From: Brachymonas sp049977365
GTDB lineage: Bacteria; Pseudomonadota; Gammaproteobacteria; Burkholderiales; Burkholderiaceae_C
Length of the DNA stretch: 64,000 nucleotides
Assembly (NCBI RefSeq): GCF_049977365.1
Contig: NZ_JBNGEN010000001.1
Location: forward strand, 755,556 to 819,555
Direction: 5' to 3'
In this document: positions 8,783 to 16,743 of the stretch, one piece after another
Position numbering within the stretch: position 1 is the first letter of the stretch
Layout of the letters: each line of letters begins with the position of its first letter
The notes under the pieces: generated by a model
Databases searched by the model: none
The model's input: the letters and a program-made list of their open reading frames with translations, nothing else
What the model was told of the DNA's origin: nothing
Position numbers and translations under genes: made by a program

Positions 8783-8833
8783 GCATATTTATTGCTGAAA
8801 TAAGCGCAAAATATGCGGGTTGGCAGCATATTT
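8783..8833. promoter_or_regulatory. Three copies of an AT-rich octamer, candidate regulator sites
   Basis: The octamer GCATATTT occurs at 8783-8790 and 8826-8833, and in reverse (AAATATGC) at 8809-8816. The last two form a perfect dyad with a 9-bp spacer. The block lies about 290-340 bp upstream of the response-regulator gene, in a 500 bp intergenic region that is otherwise empty and locally AT-rich. Self-regulation by the OmpR-type regulator is one explanation. Confidence 0.35.
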
Positions 8834-9125
8834 CGATGCATACTTGCGTCCTTTTTGTCAAAGTGGATCGAGATATGCGGGATTTCCCCAAACGAGGCGC
8901 ATGCATGACGGCGTTTGACGGAAGTTCCTGCACTGCCATCACACCTGGTGCTCAGGCCGGGATGCCCGGAGCCTGATCTCGTCCGGCCGCTGTTTCTCAG
9001 GATGCGGAGGTAAGGGCAAGGGCGCAGGCTTGGGTGATCTCTGGCATGCATTGCGCACGTCTGTTGCCCGGAGGGCCAACGGACGACAGTCAGGCACTGC
9101 CGAATGTAGAAACCTTGTTTGCCTC

Positions 9126-9827
9126 ATGTCCCATCTATTGATTGTCGAAGACGATGCCCTGCTGCGCGATGCGCTCAAAGACCAGCTTGCCCATGCCGGG
9201 CACAGCGTGACCGTGGCAGCCGACGGACTGCAGGCGCAGCAGCTGATGGAGCTGCAGCGCTTCGATGGCGTGCTGCTCGATCTGGGTCTGCCCGTCCTCG
9301 ATGGTCTGAGCCTGCTCAAGTGGGCACGGCAGCGTTTCGGGGCACTGCCGATCATGATCCTGACCGCTCGGGACGACATCGACGACCGCGTGTCCGGCCT
9401 CAATGCCGGTGCGGACGACTACCTCGCCAAGCCCTTCGACATGAAGGAACTGCAGGCCCGCGTGGCAGCCCTGCTGCGCCGCTCGCGGCTGCCGGCCTTT
9501 GTGGGCAGCCTGGAGGTCACGGCAGGACATGGCCGGCTGCTGCGCCTCGACTCGCAGCTTCCCCTGGCCTGGCTGGGTGACGAGGCGCTCGACCTCACAC
9601 AGCGGGAATGGGCGCTGCTGTCCCTGCTCGTGGCACGCAAGGGGCAGGTCATCAGCCGCGAAGATGTGATGGCCGTCTGGCAGCACGACAGCGAGGCTCC
9701 CTCCACCGCAGGCGGCTCGAACGCACTGGAGGTATACATCCATCGCCTGCGCCGCAAGCTCGCCAGCTCGACCATCCAGATCCGCAATGTGCGCGGGCTG
9801 GGATATACCCTGCAGGTGACGGAATAG
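9126..9827 (+). CDS. OmpR-family response regulator (QseB/PmrA-like)
   Basis: DNA-binding response regulator of 233 aa. Receiver domain: LLIVEDDALLRDAL with the acidic pocket, phospho-acceptor Asp in VLLDLGLP (about residue 53), and KPFDMKEL with the conserved Lys. The C-terminal winged helix (about 130-230) ends HRLRRKLASSTIQIRNVRGLGYTL, as in QseB, PmrA and TctD. The start at 9126 immediately precedes the receiver; longer frames have no similarity. The sensor kinase gene follows after 83 bp, so they form a two-component operon. Stimulus and regulon are unknown. Confidence 0.92.
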   Translation: MSHLLIVEDDALLRDALKDQLAHAGHSVTVAADGLQAQQLMELQRFDGVLLDLGLPVLDGLSLLKWARQRFGALPIMILTARDDIDDRVSGLNAGADDYLAKPFDMKELQARVAALLRRSRLPAFVGSLEVTAGHGRLLRLDSQLPLAWLGDEALDLTQREWALLSLLVARKGQVISREDVMAVWQHDSEAPSTAGGSNALEVYIHRLRRKLASSTIQIRNVRGLGYTLQVTE

Positions 9828-9910
9828 CCTCCCATGGCGGAAAATGCCTGCCCTTGCTGCCATTTTCCGTCCTTCCCGTTCGCGGGTTCTGTGCCATAGC
9901 TCCTGCTGCC

Positions 9911-11422
9911 ATGAAACGCTCGTCCATCCTGCAGAGTCTGCTGCGCTGTCTGGTGATTTCCCAGGTTCTGATCTGGCTGGCGGGTCTGCTGAGCTTTTCG
10001 GTGGTGGCGCTCTGGTTCATGCGCAACGAGATCGACCATATTCAGGAACGGCAGCTGCAGGCGCTGGCCCAGCGGGCCGAGCTCTTCAACAGCGGCCTTC
10101 TTTCGCTCGGAGACACCATCAGCATTCTCCGCGCCACCACTGCCACCCATCGCTTTCTCTATCGGGTCACCCGGCTGTCGGACGGCAGCTCCACGGGAGA
10201 CCTTGCCCTGCCCTCGAACCAGAAACAGGCAATCGCCCATACGCCTGCAGACCGTCAGGTGCGTCACTCGACCGTGTTCATCGACGGAGAGAGCTGGCGG
10301 ATGGCCTGCGTGCGTGTTCCTCTGTCGGGCGGCCGTGACTCGCTGGAAATTGTCATGGCCCGGCCCGATGCCCTCTCCAATGCCTATGCAGCACGGCTGG
10401 TCACCTTCCTGATGGTGCCGCTGCTCGTGGTGGCAGTCGTGCAGAGTCTGGTGCTGGCCTGGAGCATCCGCCGCAAGCTCAGCCCCCTGCAGCGCCTGGT
10501 CCGCGAGATCAAGGGCGTACCGGGAGGCAGCCTGCACCCTGTGGTGATGCGCGAGGCCCCGCGCGAAGTGCGTGCCGTGCTGCGTGCACTCAACCACCTG
10601 CTCAGCCAGGCGCAGAACAACGTCAACAGCGAGAAACGCTTCATCGGCGACGCCGCGCACCAGCTCCGCACGCCCATGGCCGGCCTCATCAGCCAGGCCG
10701 AGCTGGCGCTCAACGAAAATGACCCAGAAAAGATGCGCCAGCGCATCGTGAAGATGCATAACGCCGCCCAGCGCAGCGCCCACCTGGTGCAGCAGATGCT
10801 GGCACTGGCCCGCACGGAAGGATCCGCGAGCTGCCGCATGGAACACTATGACCTGGCCGAACTGGCCCGCAAGGTCGCCTCCGAATGGAACGACCGGGCC
10901 TGGAAAAGCGCCGTCGATCTGGGCTACGAGGGGGACGAACACGCCAGGGTATGGGGCAACCCCACCCTGATGTGCGAGGCACTGGGCAACATGATCGACA
11001 ACGCCATCCACTACACCGGCCCCGGCACCCTCGTCACCGTCAAGGTGTCTGCTCCGGCCATGGACTGGATGCCGACCGTGGAAAACCCCGTGCCCTGCGT
11101 GCTGCTGGAAGTCGAGGACAACGGTCCGGGCGTACCGCCTGAATCGCTCAGCAAGCTGTTCGAGCGCTTCTGGCGTGCGGATGAAAACATGCCGGGCGGC
11201 TGCGGACTGGGGCTGGCACTGGTCAGGCGGGTGGCCGATCTGCACCGGGCCACGGTAGGAGCCAGGCTCCTCACCCCGCATGGCCTGCGCATTTCCATGG
11301 CGATCCCCGTATTTGGCAAAACCGCCTCGGGCATGGAGGACTCCTCGATCCCGGATACCCGCTGGCGCCACGCCGTGAGCCGCGCCGCCGGACTGCGCCC
11401 CATCACCCCGGCCGACAGCTGA
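9911..11422 (+). CDS. Two-component sensor histidine kinase (QseC-like)
   Basis: Inner-membrane sensor kinase, 503 aa, partner of the upstream regulator. Membrane segment about 15-37, a periplasmic domain of ~120 residues, second membrane segment about 163-186, then a HAMP-like linker (SIRRKLSPLQRLVREI). The H-box GDAAHQLRTPMAGLISQAEL places the phosphorylated His at about 250. The N-box is MIDNAIHYT, and the G-boxes are EDNGPGVPP and GCGLGLALVRR. Domain order and H-box match the QseC/TctE group. The periplasmic domain is too divergent to predict a ligand. Confidence 0.9.
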   Translation: MKRSSILQSLLRCLVISQVLIWLAGLLSFSVVALWFMRNEIDHIQERQLQALAQRAELFNSGLLSLGDTISILRATTATHRFLYRVTRLSDGSSTGDLALPSNQKQAIAHTPADRQVRHSTVFIDGESWRMACVRVPLSGGRDSLEIVMARPDALSNAYAARLVTFLMVPLLVVAVVQSLVLAWSIRRKLSPLQRLVREIKGVPGGSLHPVVMREAPREVRAVLRALNHLLSQAQNNVNSEKRFIGDAAHQLRTPMAGLISQAELALNENDPEKMRQRIVKMHNAAQRSAHLVQQMLALARTEGSASCRMEHYDLAELARKVASEWNDRAWKSAVDLGYEGDEHARVWGNPTLMCEALGNMIDNAIHYTGPGTLVTVKVSAPAMDWMPTVENPVPCVLLEVEDNGPGVPPESLSKLFERFWRADENMPGGCGLGLALVRRVADLHRATVGARLLTPHGLRISMAIPVFGKTASGMEDSSIPDTRWRHAVSRAAGLRPITPADS

Positions 11423-11447
11423 AAGCCAAGGCGCCCCATGCCCAGAA

Positions 11448-12596
11448 TCAGAGCATGCGGGTGCGGTCTCCGCGCGCAAAGCCGACGGCTGGCCAGGGCT
11501 CACCCCGGCACAGCCCGATCACCTTGAACAGCTCCCCCATCTCGTGCTCCATGAGAAGCTTCTGCGCCATGGCGCGTTCGGGCAGGGACGCCGCCTCCAT
11601 GCGCTGCGCCATGCCTCCATTGAGCAGAAACCAGGCCTGCGTGGTATAGCCCAGCAGCTCGAAGCCTGCGTTCTGTGCTGCCACGGCGATGCCCGTGAAG
11701 TCGACATGCGCCGTGATGTCCTTGGCTCCCACGGCCACCAGCGGATCATCATCGGCACGATGGGCCTGATGGCACATCACCGTGCCCATGTGACGCTGCG
11801 GATGGTAATACTCCCCCTCACCGAAGCCGTAGTCGATGAAAAAGGCCGCCCCGCGCACCAGATGGCGCCCCAGCGTCGCGATGAAAGCCTCGGCCTGGGG
11901 GTGAATCTCCGTCACATAGTCCCCACTGCCCGGCACCTCGCAGGGTGGGCGCGCATCGGTCAGGCGGTCGCTCCACCGCCAGCTGGCCGTGCCCTCGCCC
12001 CAGACAACGCCCCGCTCGTGCCATAGACCCCCGGTGCGCGCGAGAAGCCGCACCGGCATGGCGTCAAGCACCTCATTGCCCAGCACGACCCCTTCCATGC
12101 GGGCCGGCAGCTCCCGCTCCCAGCACACCCGGTCGCCGAACCGTGCGAGCCGCTTCTGCTGACGCTCCCGCAGGCTCGCCGACACATCCACGATGTGGTA
12201 GGCGGTCACTTCCACCCCCTGCGTCTGCAGCGCATCGAGCACCTGTTCCGCCAGGGCTCCGCTGCCGGCGCCGAACTCCCACAGCTCGCGGGTACCCGTG
12301 CGCACGAGTGCCTCAGCCACCTGTACAGCCAGCGTCTGCCCAAACAGCGCACTGAGCTCGGGCGCCGTCACGAAATCGCTGCCGTCGTCCGGGAGCCTGC
12401 CCAGCTTGGCGCTGTCATGGGCGTAATACCCCAGCCCGGGCGCATAGAGCGCGAGATGCATGAACTGCTCGAACGACAGCCAGCCCCCTGCACGGCGTGC
12501 CTCCTCGCGCATGAGCTGCTGCAGCTCGGGCACGGCGGCACCGGAAGAAGACACAGAGGGAGAAAGGGAGGAAGAAGCAGGCGAGAACGACGACAT
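11448..12596 (-). CDS. SAM-dependent methyltransferase, MidA/NDUFAF7 family
   Basis: Class I methyltransferase-fold protein (382 aa) of COG1565. The family start is visible as GWLSFEQFMHLALYAPGLGYY, then DFVTAPELSALFGQTLA, the SAM-binding region LWEFGAGSGALAEQVLDAL (about 105-123), LGNEVLDAMPV, and FFIDYGFGEGEYYHPQR. In mitochondria NDUFAF7 dimethylates an arginine of complex I; the bacterial substrate is not established. It is convergent with the kinase gene (26 bp between stops) and divergent from the SDR gene with only 67 bp between starts, so their promoters probably overlap. Confidence 0.88.
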   Translation of the reverse strand: MSSFSPASSSLSPSVSSSGAAVPELQQLMREEARRAGGWLSFEQFMHLALYAPGLGYYAHDSAKLGRLPDDGSDFVTAPELSALFGQTLAVQVAEALVRTGTRELWEFGAGSGALAEQVLDALQTQGVEVTAYHIVDVSASLRERQQKRLARFGDRVCWERELPARMEGVVLGNEVLDAMPVRLLARTGGLWHERGVVWGEGTASWRWSDRLTDARPPCEVPGSGDYVTEIHPQAEAFIATLGRHLVRGAAFFIDYGFGEGEYYHPQRHMGTVMCHQAHRADDDPLVAVGAKDITAHVDFTGIAVAAQNAGFELLGYTTQAWFLLNGGMAQRMEAASLPERAMAQKLLMEHEMGELFKVIGLCRGEPWPAVGFARGDRTRML

Positions 12597-12663
12597 CCCG
12601 CGAATCTACCACCCTTCGCCTCACCCGCCGCGCCGTGTCTGCCGCACCCCGCATAATCGCGGC

Positions 12664-13497
12664 ATGTCTTCTGCCCTGCATGCCCCTCCCCATGTTCTCA
12701 TCACCGGCGGCGCCGTGCGTCTGGGTGCCGTGCTGTGCTCCACCTTTGCCCGCGCTGGCTGGAAAGTATGGTGCCACTACCAGCGCAGCGCAGACGAGGC
12801 CCATGCGCTGCAGGAGCGCCTGGTCGCAGAGGGCCACACCGTGGAACCGGTGCAGGCCGACCTTGCCGATGCCACCCAGCGTGCCGACCTGATCGCCCGT
12901 CTGCAGGCCGCCCATGGCCCCCTGCAGGCCGTGGTCAACAACGCCTCGCTGTTCGAGCCGGATACCGGGGACGACTTCACGGCCCCCCTCACCCGCCGCC
13001 AGCTCGAAGTGAACCTGGTGGCTCCGCTCGACCTGGCCCGCCGCATGGCCGCCACCCATCCCGACGATGCGCCCGCCGGCAGCTGCGTGGCCATCCACAT
13101 CCTCGACCAGAAGGTGTATAACCTCAACCCCGATTACTTCAGCTACACCGTGAGCAAGCTCGCGCTGGAGCGTGCTGTATCCCTGCAGGCGCAGGCCCTG
13201 GCCCCGCGTGCCCGCATCTGCGGAGTGGCACCCGGGCTGATGCTCGTGAGCGGCCCCCAGAGCGAAGCCAACTTTGCCGCCGCCCGCCAGGCCAACCTCA
13301 TGCGGCGCCCGCTCGACCCGGCCGATGTGGCGCGGGCCTGCCTGTTTCTGGCGGAAAATCCCGCCATCACCGGCAGCACCCTGTGCGTGGACAATGGCCA
13401 GCACCTGCTGCCCCTGCCACGCGACATCATGTTCGTGGTCGACGACCTGCTCCAATCCCATCTCTCCCATCATGACCTCCCCCCAAAGCTGGACTGA
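12664..13497 (+). CDS. Short-chain dehydrogenase, pteridine reductase/FolM-like
   Basis: NAD(P)H-dependent oxidoreductase of 277 aa. Rossmann glycine motif VLITGGAVRLGA (about 11-22), NNASLFEPD, and the catalytic pair in YTVSKLALE. The TGGAVRLG form and the position next to folB point to a pteridine reductase such as dihydromonapterin reductase (FolM). Its 3' end overlaps folB by 26 bp in another frame, so the two are co-transcribed and coupled. A CATAAT sequence about 10 bp upstream of the start could be its -10 element. Exact substrate is inferred from context. Confidence 0.85.
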   Translation: MSSALHAPPHVLITGGAVRLGAVLCSTFARAGWKVWCHYQRSADEAHALQERLVAEGHTVEPVQADLADATQRADLIARLQAAHGPLQAVVNNASLFEPDTGDDFTAPLTRRQLEVNLVAPLDLARRMAATHPDDAPAGSCVAIHILDQKVYNLNPDYFSYTVSKLALERAVSLQAQALAPRARICGVAPGLMLVSGPQSEANFAAARQANLMRRPLDPADVARACLFLAENPAITGSTLCVDNGQHLLPLPRDIMFVVDDLLQSHLSHHDLPPKLD

Positions 13498-13882
13498 AAC
13501 CCTCGCCCTGACCTGCCGCCGCCTGTTCCTGCGCAACTACGACGTGCACATCAACATCGGCGTGCACGAATTCGAGAAGCGTGGACCGCAGCGCGTGCGC
13601 GTCAACGTCGACATGTACGTGCTCCTGAGCCAGTCCACTCCCCGGGCCGACCGCATCCACGAAGTGGTGGACTACGACTTCATCCGCCGCACCATCGCCG
13701 CCCGCGTGGGCTCGGGACACATCGAGCTGCAGGAAACCCTCTGCGACGACGTGGCCCGCACGCTGCTGCAGCACCCCAAGGTGCAGGCTGTGCGCGTCTC
13801 CACCGAAAAGCCCGACGTATACCCCGACTGCGATGCCGTGGGAGTGGAGGTGTTCATGCTCAAGCCGGCAGCCGAGGCCTGA
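13472..13882 (+). CDS. folB: Dihydroneopterin aldolase FolB
   Basis: Folate-pathway enzyme converting 7,8-dihydroneopterin to 6-hydroxymethyl-dihydropterin and glycolaldehyde (or an epimerase of the same family). It is 136 aa, close to the family's ~120 plus a short N-terminal extension. Landmarks: NINIGVHEFEKRGPQRVRVNVDMYV, VVDYDFIRR with the substrate-binding Tyr, ELQETLCDDVARTLLQ, and VSTEKPDVYPDCDAVGVEV with the catalytic Lys. The start lies inside the end of the SDR gene. The start MTSPQSW has no strong ribosome site, consistent with translational coupling. Confidence 0.92.
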   Translation: MTSPQSWTETLALTCRRLFLRNYDVHINIGVHEFEKRGPQRVRVNVDMYVLLSQSTPRADRIHEVVDYDFIRRTIAARVGSGHIELQETLCDDVARTLLQHPKVQAVRVSTEKPDVYPDCDAVGVEVFMLKPAAEA

Positions 13883-14036
13883 CCCCCAGCCCCCTTTTGT
13901 CTTTTCGTCCCCATTTCCCGCCCGCTGCGGGGTCGGGATCGGGCTCTTACAATGCCACCGAAGCCCGATCGCCTGTCCGTGCCCCGGCTGCGCTCCCCTC
14001 AGCGCAGTGCTGTTCCTTTCCTGCGTGCCTGTGACC

Positions 14037-15038
14037 ATGTCCGACCTTTCCCTTGATCTCCCCGATGCCCCCGTGACCGGCCCCGATGCGGCTGTGTCTT
14101 CCACCGATGCTCCTGCCGATCCGGCTGTCTCGCGCCGCAAGCGCGAGATGCACAAGCTCGAAAAGCGCCTGTGCCGCCTCACCGGACAGGCGATCGTGGA
14201 CTACCGCATGATCGAGGAAGGCGACCGCGTCATGGTCTGCGTGAGCGGCGGCAAGGACAGCTACACCCTGCTCGACATCCTGCAGAAGCTCCAGCGCCGC
14301 GCCCCGGTGCGCTTCGAGCTCGTGGCCGTCAACCTCGACCAGAAGCAGCCCGGATTCCCGCCCGACATCCTGCCCGCCTATCTCGAAGGCACCGGCGTGC
14401 CCTTCCACATCGAGACCCAGGACACCTACAGCGTGGTCAAGCGCCTCATCCCCGAAGGCAAGACCATGTGCAGCCTGTGCTCGCGCCTGCGCCGAGGCAT
14501 CCTGTACACGGTGGCGCGCCGCCTCGGCTGCAACAAGATCGCACTCGGCCACCACCGCGACGACATCGTTGCCACCTTCTTCCTCAACATGTTCTTCGGC
14601 GCCAAGCTCAAGGGCATGCCGCCCAAGCTGGTGAGCGACAACGGCGAGTTCATGGTCATCCGTCCCCTGGCCTACGTGCGCGAGGCCGACACCCAGCGCT
14701 GGGCAGACTACCGCGAATTTCCCATCATCCCCTGCAACCTGTGCGGCAGCCAGGAACACCTGCAGCGCAAGCAGGTCGGCCACATGCTGCGCGAATGGGA
14801 AAAGGAATACCCCGGCCGCACCGAACGCATCCTGCACGCCATGCAGAACGTGGTGCCGAGCCACCTGATGGACCGCGCCCTCCATGACTTCGAGCACCTG
14901 CGCACCACCGGCGTCCCGGATGCCGACGGCGACAAGGCCTTCGACGAAGAATCCTTCCCTGCCGCTTCCGTGATCCAGCTCCCCGAAACCACTCCCCGCG
15001 GTCCCGCTGGGTGGACAGGCGAAGAGCCCGGAGCCTGA
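14037..15038 (+). CDS. ttcA: tRNA 2-thiocytidine(32) synthetase TtcA
   Basis: Iron-sulfur enzyme that activates C32 of certain tRNAs with ATP and thiolates it. It is 333 aa. The PP-loop is VSGGKDSYTLLD, and the two Cys pairs that hold the cluster are MCSLCSRLRRG and PCNLCGSQEHLQRKQ. The family phrases LGHHRDDIVATFFLNMFFGAKLKGMPP and PLAYVREADT are intact. The first ~38 residues are acidic, low-complexity and look unconserved. A GTG two codons upstream (14031) is an alternative start. A TACAAT sequence about 85 bp upstream may be its -10. Confidence 0.96.
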   Translation: MSDLSLDLPDAPVTGPDAAVSSTDAPADPAVSRRKREMHKLEKRLCRLTGQAIVDYRMIEEGDRVMVCVSGGKDSYTLLDILQKLQRRAPVRFELVAVNLDQKQPGFPPDILPAYLEGTGVPFHIETQDTYSVVKRLIPEGKTMCSLCSRLRRGILYTVARRLGCNKIALGHHRDDIVATFFLNMFFGAKLKGMPPKLVSDNGEFMVIRPLAYVREADTQRWADYREFPIIPCNLCGSQEHLQRKQVGHMLREWEKEYPGRTERILHAMQNVVPSHLMDRALHDFEHLRTTGVPDADGDKAFDEESFPAASVIQLPETTPRGPAGWTGEEPGA

Positions 15039-15076
15039 ACACGGCTGCGCTCGCTGCGCAAGGAGACCATCGAAAC

Positions 15077-15739
15077 ATGACCGCCGCTGCTGCAACCCGA
15101 CTGCTGGTGATCCGCCATGGCGAAACAGCCTGGAATGCCGCCCGCCGCATTCAGGGCCACACCGACATTCCGCTCGATGCCACAGGCGTAGCCCAGGCCG
15201 AACACCTGGCGGAAGCCCTGGCCGACAGCCCGATCCACGCGGTCTACACAAGCGACCTGCAGCGGGCCGAACAGACCGCCCGCATCATCGCTGCCCCCCA
15301 TCAGGCGCCCGTCACCCCGCTGCCCGCCCTGCGCGAACGCGGCTTCGGCAGCATCGAGGGCATGACCTTCCTCGATTTCGAGGTGCAGCGCCCGCAGGAC
15401 TCGATGCACTGGCGCAAGCGCACCCCGGACTGGACGCCTCCGGAGGGCGGAGAATCCCTGCTCACCCTGCGCGAGCGCATCGTGGCCACCGTCAACGCCA
15501 TCGGTGCGCGGCACAACGGCCAGCATGTCGCCATCGTCAGCCACGGTGGCGTGCTCGACATCCTGTACCGCGCTGCCACGCGGCAGGGACTGCAGGCTGC
15601 GCGCACCTGGTACCTGCCCAACTGCGCCATCAACCGCCTGCTCTGGACACCCGATGGCCTTACCCTCATAGGCTGGGGCGACACCCGTCACCTCGACGAC
15701 ATGGCCGAAGGCCCGCTGCACGACAGCAGCGTGCGCTGA
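15077..15739 (+). CDS. Histidine phosphatase family protein (GpmB-like)
   Basis: Cytoplasmic phosphatase of the phosphoglycerate-mutase superfamily, 220 aa. The catalytic motif LLVIRHGETAWN (His at about 13) is followed by the LQRAEQTARI Arg, the acid donor in ALRERGFGSIEG, and the second His in VSHGGVLDILYRAA. It lacks features of true cofactor-dependent mutases, so the label GpmB-like is as far as sequence goes; the substrate is unknown. AGGAG lies 11 bases before the start. It begins 38 bp after ttcA, probably in the same transcript. Confidence 0.88.
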   Translation: MTAAAATRLLVIRHGETAWNAARRIQGHTDIPLDATGVAQAEHLAEALADSPIHAVYTSDLQRAEQTARIIAAPHQAPVTPLPALRERGFGSIEGMTFLDFEVQRPQDSMHWRKRTPDWTPPEGGESLLTLRERIVATVNAIGARHNGQHVAIVSHGGVLDILYRAATRQGLQAARTWYLPNCAINRLLWTPDGLTLIGWGDTRHLDDMAEGPLHDSSVR

Positions 15740-15786
15740 ATCACCGCCTGCTCGCCCACCCCTTCTGCCCTGCAAAGGAGGGCATC

Positions 15787-15815
15787 TTGTCAAAAACGGC
15801 ACAAGGGGCGATAAT
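15787..15815 (+). promoter_or_regulatory. Near-consensus sigma-70 promoter
   Basis: TTGTCA (15787-15792), 17-bp spacer, GATAAT (15810-15815): five of six matches in each hexamer with ideal spacing. It fires rightward about 545 bp before the infA start, leaving a long untranslated leader or a separate small RNA. Confidence 0.6.
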
Positions 15816-16358
15816 GGCACGGCTTTTGGCATGCTCAGGCTGCATGCCCAATGTGCAGGGGCCCGGTCGTGCATCGACACCGCCGGCCGCCCAGGTGGAC
15901 AAACTGGAATTCTGTCCACCGTCCTCAGCGAGCGCCTCGCGCTCCAGGCTCCGGTTCCAGACCCTTCGGCTCCCACAACGGCATGCTCCGTGGGACAATC
16001 CTTCCTTTATCGACACTGAAGCGCCCTTGTCAGGCCAGGCACCACAAGTGCCGTTCCCCCGACGATCCGCGCAGACTCTGACTCTCTCTTGAATCTTCAT
16101 TTTCCTCGTACTCTCTCGGTAGGACGCTACGTCCTGACCCCCTCTTCCCGTCCCACGTCGTGCGGCCAATATGCCGCCTCCGTTTCCATCCGCAGTGGGC
16201 AGGGAACCTCGACGCATGACACGGTCATGCGCTTCAAGCCGCTTTTTCTCACTTCCGCTGCCGCCTGGGCCTACGCTCTGGCGCAAGGGCTGGAACACCT
16301 GCATCCCGGTGCAGCCACGCCCGCTCCCCTTTCGATTTCCTCTCTCTGACTGCATCCC
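15816..16358 (+). other. Structured ~540-base leader before infA, no gene seen
   Basis: No convincing coding frame. It contains several perfect inverted repeats: GGTGGACA/TGTCCACC (15894-15920), GAGCG/CGCTC near 15930-15944, AGGACG/CGTCCT (16121-16135) and GCATGAC/GTCATGC around ACG (16214-16230). None is followed by a T-tract, so a structured mRNA leader is likelier than a terminator. It lacks the conserved signatures I know for tmRNA and RNase P RNA. A 6S-like or unknown small RNA cannot be excluded. Confidence 0.4.
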
Positions 16359-16628
16359 ATGACCAAAGAAGAACTGATTGAAATGCATGGCATCGTGAAC
16401 GAGGTCCTGCCCGATTCACGCTACCGCGTCACCCTCGAAAACGGCCACCAGCTCATTGCCTACACCGCCGGCAAGATGCGCAAGCACAGCATCCGCATCC
16501 TGGCAGGCGACCGCGTCTCGCTGGAGCTGTCGCCCTACGACATGGCCCGCGGCCGCATCACGTTCCGCTTCCTGGAACCGCGCAAGCCGGGCGGCCCCTC
16601 CGCTCCGGGCCCACGCCGCCGGTACTGA
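16359..16628 (+). CDS. infA: Translation initiation factor IF-1 (second, short-type copy)
   Basis: Single OB-fold protein (89 aa) that binds the ribosomal A site during initiation. MHGIVNEVLPDSRYRVTLENGHQLIAY, GKMRKHSIRILAGDRVSLELSPYDMARGRITFRF match IF-1 throughout. The start (MTKEELIEM) and the extra basic C-terminal tail (about 73-89, Pro/Arg-rich) are like the non-ribosomal-cluster IF-1 that many Burkholderiales carry in addition to the copy in the spc operon. The gene stands alone behind a long leader, which would allow separate control. Confidence 0.93.
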   Translation: MTKEELIEMHGIVNEVLPDSRYRVTLENGHQLIAYTAGKMRKHSIRILAGDRVSLELSPYDMARGRITFRFLEPRKPGGPSAPGPRRRY

Positions 16629-16691
16629 TCTGCGCACGCGGCATGCCTGTCCGCAGACCATGCCCCGCTGATAAAATCAGCACTTCCCCCC

Positions 16692-16714
16692 AGGAGCCGC
16701 CCACAGCGGCTCCT
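16692..16714. terminator. Hairpin between infA and prfC
   Basis: Perfect 9-bp arms AGGAGCCGC and GCGGCTCCT around a 5-base loop, 63 bp past the infA stop and 30 bp before the prfC start. The run after it (gccgtttcag) has only three Ts, so it is either a weak terminator or part of the prfC leader. Confidence 0.5.
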
Positions 16715-16743
16715 GCCGTTTCAGACTCCCCTTCTTCCGCGCC

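Noticed and set aside
15894..15920. GGTGGACA/TGTCCACC inverted repeat as a terminator of the histidine phosphatase gene
   Set aside because: It lies downstream of the strong promoter at 15787 and has no T-tract; better seen as leader structure.
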